Below, one piece after another: positions 53,840 to 62,303 of a stretch of DNA of 64,000 bases; within the stretch, counting starts at the first letter, position 1, and every line of letters begins with the position of its first letter. The translations under genes and the position numbers were made by a program. This DNA is from an uncultured Sphaerochaeta sp. (GTDB lineage: Bacteria; Spirochaetota; Spirochaetia; Sphaerochaetales; Sphaerochaetaceae), in the NCBI RefSeq assembly GCF_963677315.1, contig NZ_OY781939.1, positions 124,001 to 188,000 on the forward strand, read 5' to 3'. A model generated the notes under the pieces. That model was given only the letters and a program-made list of their open reading frames with translations, was not told where the DNA came from and made no database searches.

Positions 53840-54559
53840 ATGAACGAAGGTAAAGACAAAACGGTAGTACGGCGCGCACTTCTCTGGATATTGGTCTACA
53901 TCGTATTGGTGAATATCGGGGATGAAATTGGGAGACAAACAGGCATGGGAAGTCTCATCACTGCATTGATACTGGTCGGTTTTTCGGGAGTGCTACTGAA
54001 AACCCATCATCTGCAAGACCTCTTACTACGATTGCCAGAGCGAAATATCTACGCAAGTGTATGGTATTTTATACCACTCCTGATACTTGCACTCATCCAG
54101 TGGTTTGTAGGACTGGAAGCTACCTTGGGTCTTTCGGATATCCTGATTGCAGCTTTATTGATGATGGCGGTAGGGTTTATAGAGGAAGTGCTCTTTCGTG
54201 GATTGCTGTTTCTGGCAATCGAGAAGAATTCCACTACTAAAAGGGCAATCATCATAAGTGGTGTTACCTTTGGTTTTGGCCATATAGTAAACTTGCTTAG
54301 GGGCTACAGCAGTCCTGAACTACTCTCCCAGATAGCAGTAGCAATAGCTGTAGGAATACTGCTTGCTCTTCTCGTGGCAAAAACGCGAAGCATTATTCCT
54401 GGTGCAATTTTCCATGCCCTGTTCAATTTCAGTGGAACGGTGACCAGCCAGGGTGCAGAATTGCAAGCAATGCTGCTCGCCCCCATCCTTGTTATTTCTG
54501 TTCTCTACAGTATTATTATCAGCCGTAAATCATTAAAGGGTGTGGTAGTGGCTGGATGA
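53840..54559 (+). CDS. CPBP-family intramembrane protease (CAAX-type, Abi)
   Basis: A 239-residue membrane protein with about seven or eight helices. The conserved glutamate motif is EEVLFRGLL (about residues 113-121), followed by GFGHIVNLL with the family's histidine and HALFN near the C-terminus. Bacterial members cut or process membrane peptides, give immunity to bacteriocins, or act in other unknown ways. ATG 53840 has AAGGA at good spacing and directly follows the TetR stop; an in-frame ATG at 53813 inside that gene is less likely. Co-transcribed with TetR. Confidence 0.9.
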   Translation: MNEGKDKTVVRRALLWILVYIVLVNIGDEIGRQTGMGSLITALILVGFSGVLLKTHHLQDLLLRLPERNIYASVWYFIPLLILALIQWFVGLEATLGLSDILIAALLMMAVGFIEEVLFRGLLFLAIEKNSTTKRAIIISGVTFGFGHIVNLLRGYSSPELLSQIAVAIAVGILLALLVAKTRSIIPGAIFHALFNFSGTVTSQGAELQAMLLAPILVISVLYSIIISRKSLKGVVVAG

Positions 54560-54663
54560 TTGGAACCTGTGGAGCATTCATTTAATAGGTTTGTACAATC
54601 ATTGCTTAATTGATCTAGGTATCATATAATGCAACCAAAGTTACTGTAATGGAGGTTGCAATA

Positions 54664-56007
54664 ATGAAGTTTTTCGGAAGGGACTATGAGCTCGATATCC
54701 TCAACACTATATACATGCAGTGCAAATCCTCATATGGAAAGATTACGGTAATTACCGGACGAAGGCGAATAGGGAAGACGCTTCTTGCAAAAGAATACGC
54801 AAAAGACAAGGATTCTGTGTATCTGTTTACAAGTAGGAAAACGGAGAAAATGTTGTGTGAGGAGTATCTTCCATTATATGAACAATTGACTGGGGAGCCT
54901 TATATCGGAAGTGTTGAACGATTCTCTGAGATTTTTGAATTATTCATGAAATATGGAATCACTAAACCATTTGTTCTTATTGTTGATGAGTTCCAGGAGT
55001 ATGCACACATAAACCCAAGTGTTTTTTCGGAGATCCAGAATATCTGGGATTCTTATAAATTCAGGACACATGTGCACATTCTTTTTATTGGATCAATATA
55101 TTCCATGATGGTTAACATCTTTCAGAACGAGAAAGAACCTCTCTTTGGAAGAGCAGATAAAATCCTCTATCTAAAACCATTTTCAATATTCTCTGTAAAA
55201 GAAGTTCTTGAAGTGTACGATGCATATACTGTTAATAACTTGTTTATATACTACCTCATTACTGGGGGAGTTCCACGATATATGGAGATACTTCTTGAAA
55301 ATACATGTTTTACGCAGGAAATGGTACTTAATTACATACTGAGTAAAGATTCCTTTTTCTTAGAGGAAGGAAAAAATCTCCTCATCCAGGAATTCGGGAA
55401 AGAGTATGGAATCTATTTTTCAATACTTGAGTTGATTGCTTCTGGAAAAACATCAAGGCAAGAAATTGAGTCGGTAATCACCAAGAGTATTGGTGGACAC
55501 CTCCAACGTCTTGAGGATGTATATGATATAGTCAGAAAAGTACGTCCCATTGGCGCCAAGAAAGATTCAAGAAATCAGAAGTACCAGATCAAAGACCATT
55601 TCATGAGATTCTGGTTTCGATTTATCTACAAGAATTTTTCTCAAATTGAAAATGAGCGATTCACCTATGTAATAAAACTGATACATCGAGATCTGTCTAC
55701 CTATTCAGGACATACACTTGAGCGTCTATTCCTTGATATCTATTCTCGATCTTCAGACTATTCTGTCATTGGCACCTATTGGGAACGGGGCAATAAAAAT
55801 GAAATAGACCTTGTAGCGATTGATGATTTCCATCTAACGATGAGCATTGCAGAAATTAAACTCAACAAAGAGAAGATCAGCATACAAAAGTTACAGAAAA
55901 AAGCAGAGGGATTATTGAAACCCTATAGTAACTATGAAATACAGTATGAGGCTCTATCAATGGAAGACATTGAGGGTAAAATGGAGGAATACGCAAATCT
56001 CTCCTAG
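54664..56007 (+). CDS. AAA-type ATPase with C-terminal nuclease-like DUF234 domain
   Basis: A 447-residue protein of the archaeal-type ATPase/DUF234 family. Walker A GRRRIGKTLL lies at about 31-40 and Walker B FVLIVDEFQE at about 103-112, followed by FIGSIYSMM. After a helical region with a winged-helix-like part, the C-terminal DUF234 segment contains NEIDLVAIDD and AEIKLN about 20 residues apart, the D-(E)XK pattern of a nuclease fold. Role not established in the family. ATG 54664 has GGAGG at about 9 bases; the ATG at 54649 contains that site. Confidence 0.9.
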   Translation: MKFFGRDYELDILNTIYMQCKSSYGKITVITGRRRIGKTLLAKEYAKDKDSVYLFTSRKTEKMLCEEYLPLYEQLTGEPYIGSVERFSEIFELFMKYGITKPFVLIVDEFQEYAHINPSVFSEIQNIWDSYKFRTHVHILFIGSIYSMMVNIFQNEKEPLFGRADKILYLKPFSIFSVKEVLEVYDAYTVNNLFIYYLITGGVPRYMEILLENTCFTQEMVLNYILSKDSFFLEEGKNLLIQEFGKEYGIYFSILELIASGKTSRQEIESVITKSIGGHLQRLEDVYDIVRKVRPIGAKKDSRNQKYQIKDHFMRFWFRFIYKNFSQIENERFTYVIKLIHRDLSTYSGHTLERLFLDIYSRSSDYSVIGTYWERGNKNEIDLVAIDDFHLTMSIAEIKLNKEKISIQKLQKKAEGLLKPYSNYEIQYEALSMEDIEGKMEEYANLS

Positions 56008-56065
56008 CTCAATTGGTATCCACTTGGTCTCCCATGAAGAGCCTCTTTCTGTCAGATAGGAAAAA

Positions 56066-57214
56066 TCAGTATCTAAATATCGCTGCAACACCAGTAGTGC
56101 TTGGCATCATATCCTTCGGAATGACAAGCACATCTCCTTTTCGCATCAAGGCTAATTCAGCAATATCATCCAGGAGGTCATCAAACGCTGGGTCTTTTAT
56201 GTCTCCGTATTCCACCTCTCCAGTCGCTCGATTGATCTTTCCCGGTACTATTTTGCTTTCCTCTATGAGTAAGGTCGCAATTCGACTATTGAAGGCTGCT
56301 TTTGCTACCACTTTGACATCAGATGAGCCCAAAGCTTCGGCTTCTGCAATTTTATAGGATTCAGCTACCTGCTGTATCTTCTTCTCATTGATCGGTTTGA
56401 TAATCTCCAAGGCCTTGGCCTTTAGCGTATCCTTGTCCAGGGAATCATAGGAGTTTTCAATACCCTCATCTAATACATAGGGATTATTGCTGATGCTCTT
56501 GAAAAGGGAAAGAAACTCTGGAAGCGAAACAATGATCAGCGGAAGTTTCGATGGTTTTGAATAGTGATCGAGTATGAACCGGTCGACATACCTGAAATAC
56601 TTTTCGGTATCATTGTCTCTCTCCTGCTTTGCATCCCCGCTTCCATGATACATGGTATGGCTTCCAGTCCCACCATACGAGCCATGAGACAGATAGGAAT
56701 CTGTCAGTTGGTCTCCTAATACCTCTTCCAATGTACGCGGTGTACCAGAGGGCAGGGTGACTTGTGAGAATCCATTACGGTCACCTTGATAGAGCGTGAA
56801 ATGAGTGCTGCTCAACCCTAATAATTGATAGCTTTCCGTTGACTGGAACGCTTTGATCAAAGGTTTTATATGGAAACTGTCTGCTACTGTGGCAAATTCC
56901 TTAACAGGTATCTGCAGATTATACACAACACACCTGTTCTTGCTTGCAAGGACAGCAATGCCCTCTGATGTGTTGTTCCAGAATGGGGCATCCTCTCCAA
57001 GTTCATGGAACGGCTCCATTATTTGGGTGACAATATCTTTCTTATAGTTCTTACTCAGTGATGTCACTACTGTTCGAAGTAGATTCTTGAATACAATAGG
57101 ATCCTGTTTGTTTTCCGGAAAGCGTCTATGGGTTGGTTGATAGAGCGAGACAAAGGGACCTTCATCTTGGTACAATACTTCATCTGGAAAACGCTGTGCA
57201 ATTTCATATGCCAT
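56066..57214 (-). CDS. Bacterial release-factor-like protein (baeRF family)
   Basis: A 382-residue cytoplasmic protein resembling the bacterial archaeo-eukaryotic release factor (baeRF) group: the start has VSLYQPTHRRFPENKQDP, close to the usual SIYLPTHR element. The following region (SKNRCVVYNLQIPVKEF, LIKAFQSTESYQLLGLSSTHFTLYQG) is the RF1-like middle with strands around a basic groove, and a C-terminal domain lies near 255-370. The GGQ loop of true release factors is replaced by GSYGGTGSHTMYHGSGD (about 190-206). Its function in bacteria is unknown; ribosome binding under stress has been suggested. AAAAGGAG precedes the ATG. Confidence 0.8.
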   Translation of the reverse strand: MAYEIAQRFPDEVLYQDEGPFVSLYQPTHRRFPENKQDPIVFKNLLRTVVTSLSKNYKKDIVTQIMEPFHELGEDAPFWNNTSEGIAVLASKNRCVVYNLQIPVKEFATVADSFHIKPLIKAFQSTESYQLLGLSSTHFTLYQGDRNGFSQVTLPSGTPRTLEEVLGDQLTDSYLSHGSYGGTGSHTMYHGSGDAKQERDNDTEKYFRYVDRFILDHYSKPSKLPLIIVSLPEFLSLFKSISNNPYVLDEGIENSYDSLDKDTLKAKALEIIKPINEKKIQQVAESYKIAEAEALGSSDVKVVAKAAFNSRIATLLIEESKIVPGKINRATGEVEYGDIKDPAFDDLLDDIAELALMRKGDVLVIPKDMMPSTTGVAAIFRY

Positions 57215-57322
57215 GCTTTTCTCCTTTTACATTCGTAGTACGTCGCATCCGTCAATATCTTTAACTATAATATACAAAATAAATTACGAATCGTAAACCA
57301 GCGCAGCAAGTCCCTATGAAGC

Positions 57323-57370
57323 AAAAAAAAAGAGCGCGAACACCCAGATCAGTACTGGTGAATTCGCGCT
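57323..57370 (-). terminator. Rho-independent terminator of the membrane-protein gene
   Basis: On the minus strand, AGCGCGAA/TTCGCGCT arms (57333-57340 and 57363-57370) with inner CACC/GGTG pairing are followed by nine T. Confidence 0.88.
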
Positions 57371-57415
57371 AGGTTGTATCAATACAGGTATTGATAAGCT
57401 ACTTGGTAAGCATTC

Positions 57416-57847
57416 TCACTTCTGCAATTGCACTATGCTTGCCAATACGATGAGATGCAGTACTACTTGTTCTATCCAGGCGAACCAATCAGATCCACTG
57501 AAACCACCAAAGTCAATGGTCAGGATATCGAGTATGACGATCAAAGCAAGCCAGAAAACCAGGATGATGGTCAGTGCAAGCTTACCAAACTTTGCAGGGA
57601 TTCCTTTCATGAAGAATTGGGCAATGAGGAAAATACCACAGAGCAGCTCAAGCGCTGAAAGGATGTAGAGAAGGAGCTCACGGTCCCCACCAAACATATT
57701 GGAGAGTTCACGAGAGAGTTGACTCCCCGCTCCGGAGGCAGATGCGAAACCCATCATACCCATTGCAATGAACAAGAGAGCAATGAGTAACTGCTGGATC
57801 TTTGTCGATGCGAGTACCCCAAGCGTTGCTTTTGGATCCTTTGCCAT
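57416..57847 (-). CDS. Hypothetical small membrane protein
   Basis: A 143-residue protein with about four hydrophobic helices (near 18-36, 58-82, 88-110 and 121-140) and a soluble N-terminal tag MAKDPKATLGV. Family not recognised. AAGGAG lies before the ATG, and a strong terminator follows 46 bases after the stop. It stands alone, near the divergent TetR gene. Confidence 0.7.
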   Translation of the reverse strand: MAKDPKATLGVLASTKIQQLLIALLFIAMGMMGFASASGAGSQLSRELSNMFGGDRELLLYILSALELLCGIFLIAQFFMKGIPAKFGKLALTIILVFWLALIVILDILTIDFGGFSGSDWFAWIEQVVLHLIVLASIVQLQK

Positions 57848-57988
57848 GTTCTAACTCCTTATCAATGAATCATAGTATGCATATCAGTGTAGCCTCCAGG
57901 AAATGAATCGTAAAGAGGATGAGGGTATTGAATATTTCCCGATCGTTTCTGTGAAAGGTAACTTGCTATCCCATAATAAAAAGTTTTC

Positions 57989-58016
57989 TTGACTAGAATA
58001 TGTTACATGGTATACT
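57989..58016 (+). promoter_or_regulatory. Sigma-70 promoter of the TetR gene and catabolic cassette
   Basis: TTGACT (57989-57994) and TATACT (58011-58016) are 16 bases apart, directly upstream of the palindromic operator. Confidence 0.75.
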
Positions 58017-58020
58017 CAAT

Positions 58021-58042
58021 AGTGAGTGAGTACTCACTCACT
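58021..58042. promoter_or_regulatory. Perfect 22-bp palindrome at the transcription start (TetR operator)
   Basis: AGTGAGTGAGT (58021-58031) is followed at once by its exact reverse complement ACTCACTCACT (58032-58042). It sits 5 bases after the -10 box, so binding should block transcription. It is the likely operator of the TetR protein at 58067. Confidence 0.85.
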
Positions 58043-58066
58043 GGTATGGAGGGTAGAGGATATTTC

Positions 58067-58729
58067 ATGGGAGAAATAAAAAAGAGAAAACTCACCAAGC
58101 CTACGTTCGACAAACTCTCTGAAGAGAAGAAGCTCATGATTCTACGGACTGCTATCAGTGAGTTTGCAAGCCAGGGATTTGACCATACGAATATCAATAT
58201 CATTGCTGAGAAAGCTGGAATTAGTGTTGGTTCTTTATACAAGTATTTTGGGTCTAAGCAAGACCTTTTTCTTGTGACGATACATCAAGGAACCGAGGTA
58301 CTGAAGACCATCTTGCAGGCAATTGTGCCATCAGATCAATCCTTTGAAGAGAAGTGCAGGGAATTGGTCAAAGCCATCCAGAAATCCAGTAGAGAGCAAC
58401 TGGAACTTATCCGTCTCTATAGTGAACTAACCTCAGTGGGAAACAGTGAGCTTGTAAGGCAACTTTCGTATGAGATCGAATCCATCTCCGCCGAGATGTA
58501 CACTGAATTGGTCAAGGAAGGACAGAGGACGGGTGAGATCAGGAGGGATATTGATCCTGCGATGGCAGCCTTTCTCATGGATAATCTCTTCATATCCCTT
58601 CAGTTCTCATACTCCAATGAGTATTACCAACAACGTTTCAAGATATTCTTGGGAAATGATATAGAGAATCGGGACACGTTTGTTCTTGATCAAATGGTTA
58701 GTTTCATATCCCACGCATTGAAAATCTGA
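58067..58729 (+). CDS. TetR-family repressor of the catabolic cassette
   Basis: A 220-residue regulator. The helix-turn-helix (about 18-55) shows ILRTAISEFASQGFDHTN then IIAEKAGISVGSLYKYFGSKQDLF, the classical TetR motif ending Y-K-Y-F. The C-terminal helical domain carries the unknown ligand pocket. ATG 58067 has AGAGGA before it and starts the normal head; an upstream in-frame extension to 57989 covers the operator. It lies 22 bases from the kinase gene, heading the cassette it presumably controls. Confidence 0.93.
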   Translation: MGEIKKRKLTKPTFDKLSEEKKLMILRTAISEFASQGFDHTNINIIAEKAGISVGSLYKYFGSKQDLFLVTIHQGTEVLKTILQAIVPSDQSFEEKCRELVKAIQKSSREQLELIRLYSELTSVGNSELVRQLSYEIESISAEMYTELVKEGQRTGEIRRDIDPAMAAFLMDNLFISLQFSYSNEYYQQRFKIFLGNDIENRDTFVLDQMVSFISHALKI

Positions 58730-58751
58730 AAACCCCGTAAAAGGAGTGGCC

Positions 58752-60347
58752 ATGGACAGTAAACAATATCTTCTTGCCTATGATGTTGGTACTACGGGGA
58801 TGAAGACCTGTCTCTTCTCAGCAGTTGGTCACTTGGAGCTTGTTGCCTCTGCACTTGTGAAATACCCCTTATATCTTCTCGATGGTGGTGGAGCTGAACA
58901 GGATCCTGAGGATTGGTGGAAGGCGATGGTAAGCACGACTGGTGAGATACTCTCTAGGTCTGCAATCGATCCTGCAGACATCAAGGGAATCTCCTTTTGT
59001 TCCCAGATGCAGGGCTTGGTGCTTGTGGATAGAGAAGGAAACGCACTCAGGAATGCCTTCAGTTACCTTGATCAACGAGCAACCAAGGAATTGAGGCGGG
59101 GCATGGCCCACGGAATGCAGATCGAGGGAGCAAATATCTGGAAGCTCCTTGTCTCCCTCTCCATTACCAAGGCGGTTGCAACCAGTGTGAAAGACCCGGT
59201 TTGGAAATATCACTGGGTGAAGAATCATGAACCGGAGATATTTTCACACATCTACAAGTGGCTGGATGTGAAGGAGTACCTGATAGCGAAGCTGACCGGT
59301 TCGTTTATCATGACTGAAGACTCAGCGTTTGCAACACTCTTGTTCGATACAAAGAAACGTACCTGGAGCAGAGCCATGTGCAGGATGCTCAAGGTCAACC
59401 CAGATCACTTACCCCATATCATACAATCGACGAAGCAGGCTGGAACAATGAAAGAGCAGGCAGCGAGCGTGCTTGGATTGCAACCTGGTACTCCGGTCTT
59501 TGGTGGGGGAGGCGATGCTGCTTCAATCGGAATTGGAGCAGGTGCTACCAATCCTGGAGATACCCATATCTACATGGGGACCTCAGGATGGCTTTCCACT
59601 GTAGTTGAAAAGAGCATGGTCGACCCTGCATCAAAAACTGCAGCAATCGTGAGTGCGCTTCCTGGGCGATTTACCTATTTCTCTGAACTCGAGACTGCCG
59701 GAAAATGTCTGGAATGGGTAAAGGATCATCTTGCCCTGGATGAGATCAACCTGTATCTGGAGAAGAAACTGATAACAGATTCTCCTGAGGCTATTGCCAA
59801 AAACCTCTATGACTATATGGCATCAGTAATCGATACGGTACCCCCTGGAAGCAATGGAGTGATTTTTACCCCATGGTTACACGGGAATCGATGTCCATTT
59901 GAGGACAGCAAAGCCCGGGGGATGTTCTTCAATTTACGCCTTGAAACAGGAAAGACAGAGATGATCAGGGCAGTGACCGAAGGGGTCTGCTTGCATATGC
60001 GCTGGTTCCTGGAAGTACAGGAAAGGAAGATCAAGACATCATCGGTTATCCGGTTTGTTGGGGGAGGGGCTCTCTCTCCCGTTACCTGCCAGATTCTCAG
60101 TGACATCTTGGGAAGACGGATACAGAGTATTGAGAACCCGCAGAATGTAGGAGCGATGGGAGCTGCCATTATTGCAGGTCTTGGTCTCGGGATTTACCAG
60201 AGTGAGAAAGAGGCAACAGATGCAATCCCAAAGGGTAGGGTTTATGAGCCGAGGATAGAGAGCCAGAAAGTGTATGACCGTAATTACAAGGTGTATACAC
60301 AACTCTATAGATCCAACAAGAAGCACTTTGCTGCCTTGAATGCATAG
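58752..60347 (+). CDS. FGGY-family carbohydrate kinase (xylulokinase-like)
   Basis: A 531-residue sugar kinase of the FGGY family that phosphorylates an open-chain sugar or polyol with ATP. N-terminal motif LLAYDVGTTGMKTCLF (phosphate 1), GISFCSQMQGLVLVD (about 79), the middle VFGGGGDAASIGIGAG (about 253), and the C-terminal GGGALSPVTCQILSDILGR (about 437) with NVGAMGAAI. The substrate cannot be told from the motifs. ATG 58752 has AGGAG at 6 bases; a GTG at 58746 is too close to it. First enzyme of the cassette; the others follow in one direction with gaps below 15 bases. Confidence 0.94.
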   Translation: MDSKQYLLAYDVGTTGMKTCLFSAVGHLELVASALVKYPLYLLDGGGAEQDPEDWWKAMVSTTGEILSRSAIDPADIKGISFCSQMQGLVLVDREGNALRNAFSYLDQRATKELRRGMAHGMQIEGANIWKLLVSLSITKAVATSVKDPVWKYHWVKNHEPEIFSHIYKWLDVKEYLIAKLTGSFIMTEDSAFATLLFDTKKRTWSRAMCRMLKVNPDHLPHIIQSTKQAGTMKEQAASVLGLQPGTPVFGGGGDAASIGIGAGATNPGDTHIYMGTSGWLSTVVEKSMVDPASKTAAIVSALPGRFTYFSELETAGKCLEWVKDHLALDEINLYLEKKLITDSPEAIAKNLYDYMASVIDTVPPGSNGVIFTPWLHGNRCPFEDSKARGMFFNLRLETGKTEMIRAVTEGVCLHMRWFLEVQERKIKTSSVIRFVGGGALSPVTCQILSDILGRRIQSIENPQNVGAMGAAIIAGLGLGIYQSEKEATDAIPKGRVYEPRIESQKVYDRNYKVYTQLYRSNKKHFAALNA

Positions 60348-60361
60348 GGAAAGGAAGTTCC

Positions 60362-60811
60362 ATGGAAGAAAACAACAACGTAGCGATGACCGGAAAACAG
60401 AATCTCATCCAATTTGGGAAGTTCGTACTTTTTTCCATCAGTGCAGGGGTTATTCAGGTATTGGTATTTACGCTCCTGGAGGAAGTGTTTCATCTCCAGT
60501 ATTGGCCCAGTTATCTTACCGCCCTCATTGCAAGTGTCCTCTACAACTTCACAGTGAATCGACGTTTTACCTTCAAGAGTGCAAACAATATTCCCAAGGC
60601 CATGACCCAGCTGGGAATCTATTATCTGATTTTTACCCCACTCTCCACATGGTGGGGTGATGCCTTGGTTGGCCTTGGTATCTCTGACTACCTTGTCCTT
60701 GGTGGTACGATGGTGGTTAACCTGATCTCAGAGTTCTGTGTCAATCGATTCATCATCTACAGAACTTCCATGAATACCCGTGTAAAACCGGTAAAAACAC
60801 CATCCATCTAG
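60362..60811 (+). CDS. GtrA-like membrane protein
   Basis: A 149-residue protein with four hydrophobic helices (near 15-37, 46-64, 82-102 and 108-130). The motif LIASVLYNFTVNRRFTF (about 53-69) is the GtrA/DPMS-associated signature (N-F-x-x-N-R-x-F-T-F). GtrA proteins usually help move lipid-linked sugars across membranes in glucosylation systems; inside a catabolic cassette it is unusual and may have been recruited for transport. AAAGGAAG before the ATG, 14 bases after the kinase. Confidence 0.9.
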   Translation: MEENNNVAMTGKQNLIQFGKFVLFSISAGVIQVLVFTLLEEVFHLQYWPSYLTALIASVLYNFTVNRRFTFKSANNIPKAMTQLGIYYLIFTPLSTWWGDALVGLGISDYLVLGGTMVVNLISEFCVNRFIIYRTSMNTRVKPVKTPSI

Positions 60812-60821
60812 GAGGAATGAT

Positions 60822-62300
60822 ATGGATACCCGATTTGCAATCTCAACCTACCCCGATGCAGCAGAAATCTCGAAGAAACTTGATGCATTGATCAAGAGCC
60901 CCATCTACAGTATTTCCAGAGAGGCCTTGTCACACTACGAGAGAACATATTTTGACGAATCTTGCCCTCTTTCAAAAACCATGATCGGGGAGGCCAAGCA
61001 CTATATCCCAGGTGGAGTACAACACAATCTTGCCTTCAATCATCCCTTCCCCTTGGTGATGAAGAAGGCAGAAGGAGCATATCTGTATGACATCGACGGG
61101 CACAGGTATTTCGACTTTCTGCAAGCAGGAGGGCCTACAGTTCTTGGATCCAATCCTCCATCTGTAAGGGAGAAGGTTGTTGAACTCCTGCAAGACGGTG
61201 GTCCGTCCACAGGTCTCTTCCATGAGTATGAGTATAAACTTGCAAAAAAGGTTTGTGAAAGCATTCCCAGCGTTGAGATGTTCAGGATGTTCAACTCAGG
61301 TTCAGAAGCCTGCATGGCAGCCATAAGGGTTGCCAGGCTCGCCACCGGCCGGAAGAACATCATCAAGATGGGTGGAGCATACCACGGTTGGAGTGACCAA
61401 CTTGCCTATGGGATACGGCTGCCGGGTACAAAGGGAATACAGGCTCATGGAGTACCTTCCTATCTCTTCAAGCACACCCAGGAATTCTTCCCCAATAACC
61501 TGGATGCCTTGGAGCGGACCTTGCGTTTGAACAAACTCAGGGGAGGCACCGCTGCAGTCTTTATTGAACCGGTAGGTCCAGAGAGTGGTACCAGGCCACT
61601 GGACAAGAACTTCAATAAGGAAGTGGAGAGACTCTGTCATGCCTACCATGCTTTGCTGGTATTTGATGAGGTGGTAACCGGGTTCAGGATTGGCATGGCA
61701 GGAGCCCAGGGATATTTTGGAGTTTCCCCAGATCTTACGGTATTTGGGAAGGTCATCGCAGGGGGGTATCCTGGTGCTGGTGGGCTTGGTGGGAAACAGG
61801 ACTATATGAAATATCTTGCTGCAGGGATACAGACCGGAGACAAGATTCACAAGGCCCTGGTTGGGGGTACGATGGCTGCGACACCCCTGAGCTGTGTTGC
61901 CGGGTACTATACCTTGGAGGAGATAGAAAAGAGTAATGCCTGCCAGAGGGCCGGCCTCATGGGGGACCGACTTACCAAAGGACTGCAATCACTTATAGAA
62001 AAGCATTCTCTTCCGTTTGTGGCATTCAACCAAGGTTCCATCTGTCATCTGGAGACGGTTGGAACCATGCACTTCTCCGTCAATTGGAAGAAACCGTGGA
62101 CAATCCCCCACGTTATTGCAGAAACTTCAAAGCGCAAGAAAGAGATGGAGTATATGGGTGCAGCCTACATGGCCGAAGGGTTGGTAACATTGGCGGGAAG
62201 CAGACTCTACACCAGTGCGGCGTATACTGAAGAAATGATTGACGAGTCACTGAAAGCCTTCAACCGGGTATTTTCCCAGATTGAGTGTATCAAGGATTGA
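60822..62300 (+). CDS. Class III aminotransferase, glutamate-1-semialdehyde-aminomutase-like
   Basis: A 492-residue PLP enzyme. GSEACMAAIRVARLATGR (about 160-177) binds the cofactor phosphate, GGAYHGWSD follows, D282 in FDEVVTGFR binds the pyridine nitrogen, and K310 in TVFGKVIAGG is the Schiff-base lysine. A fifty-residue N-terminal extension precedes the family's usual PGGVQHNL. It moves an amino group to or from a small substrate, but the usual glutamate-semialdehyde context (heme genes) is missing. Located between GtrA and the aldolase, with AGGAGG at its start, it should act in the same catabolic route. Confidence 0.93.
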   Translation: MDTRFAISTYPDAAEISKKLDALIKSPIYSISREALSHYERTYFDESCPLSKTMIGEAKHYIPGGVQHNLAFNHPFPLVMKKAEGAYLYDIDGHRYFDFLQAGGPTVLGSNPPSVREKVVELLQDGGPSTGLFHEYEYKLAKKVCESIPSVEMFRMFNSGSEACMAAIRVARLATGRKNIIKMGGAYHGWSDQLAYGIRLPGTKGIQAHGVPSYLFKHTQEFFPNNLDALERTLRLNKLRGGTAAVFIEPVGPESGTRPLDKNFNKEVERLCHAYHALLVFDEVVTGFRIGMAGAQGYFGVSPDLTVFGKVIAGGYPGAGGLGGKQDYMKYLAAGIQTGDKIHKALVGGTMAATPLSCVAGYYTLEEIEKSNACQRAGLMGDRLTKGLQSLIEKHSLPFVAFNQGSICHLETVGTMHFSVNWKKPWTIPHVIAETSKRKKEMEYMGAAYMAEGLVTLAGSRLYTSAAYTEEMIDESLKAFNRVFSQIECIKD

Positions 62301-62303
62301 TGT

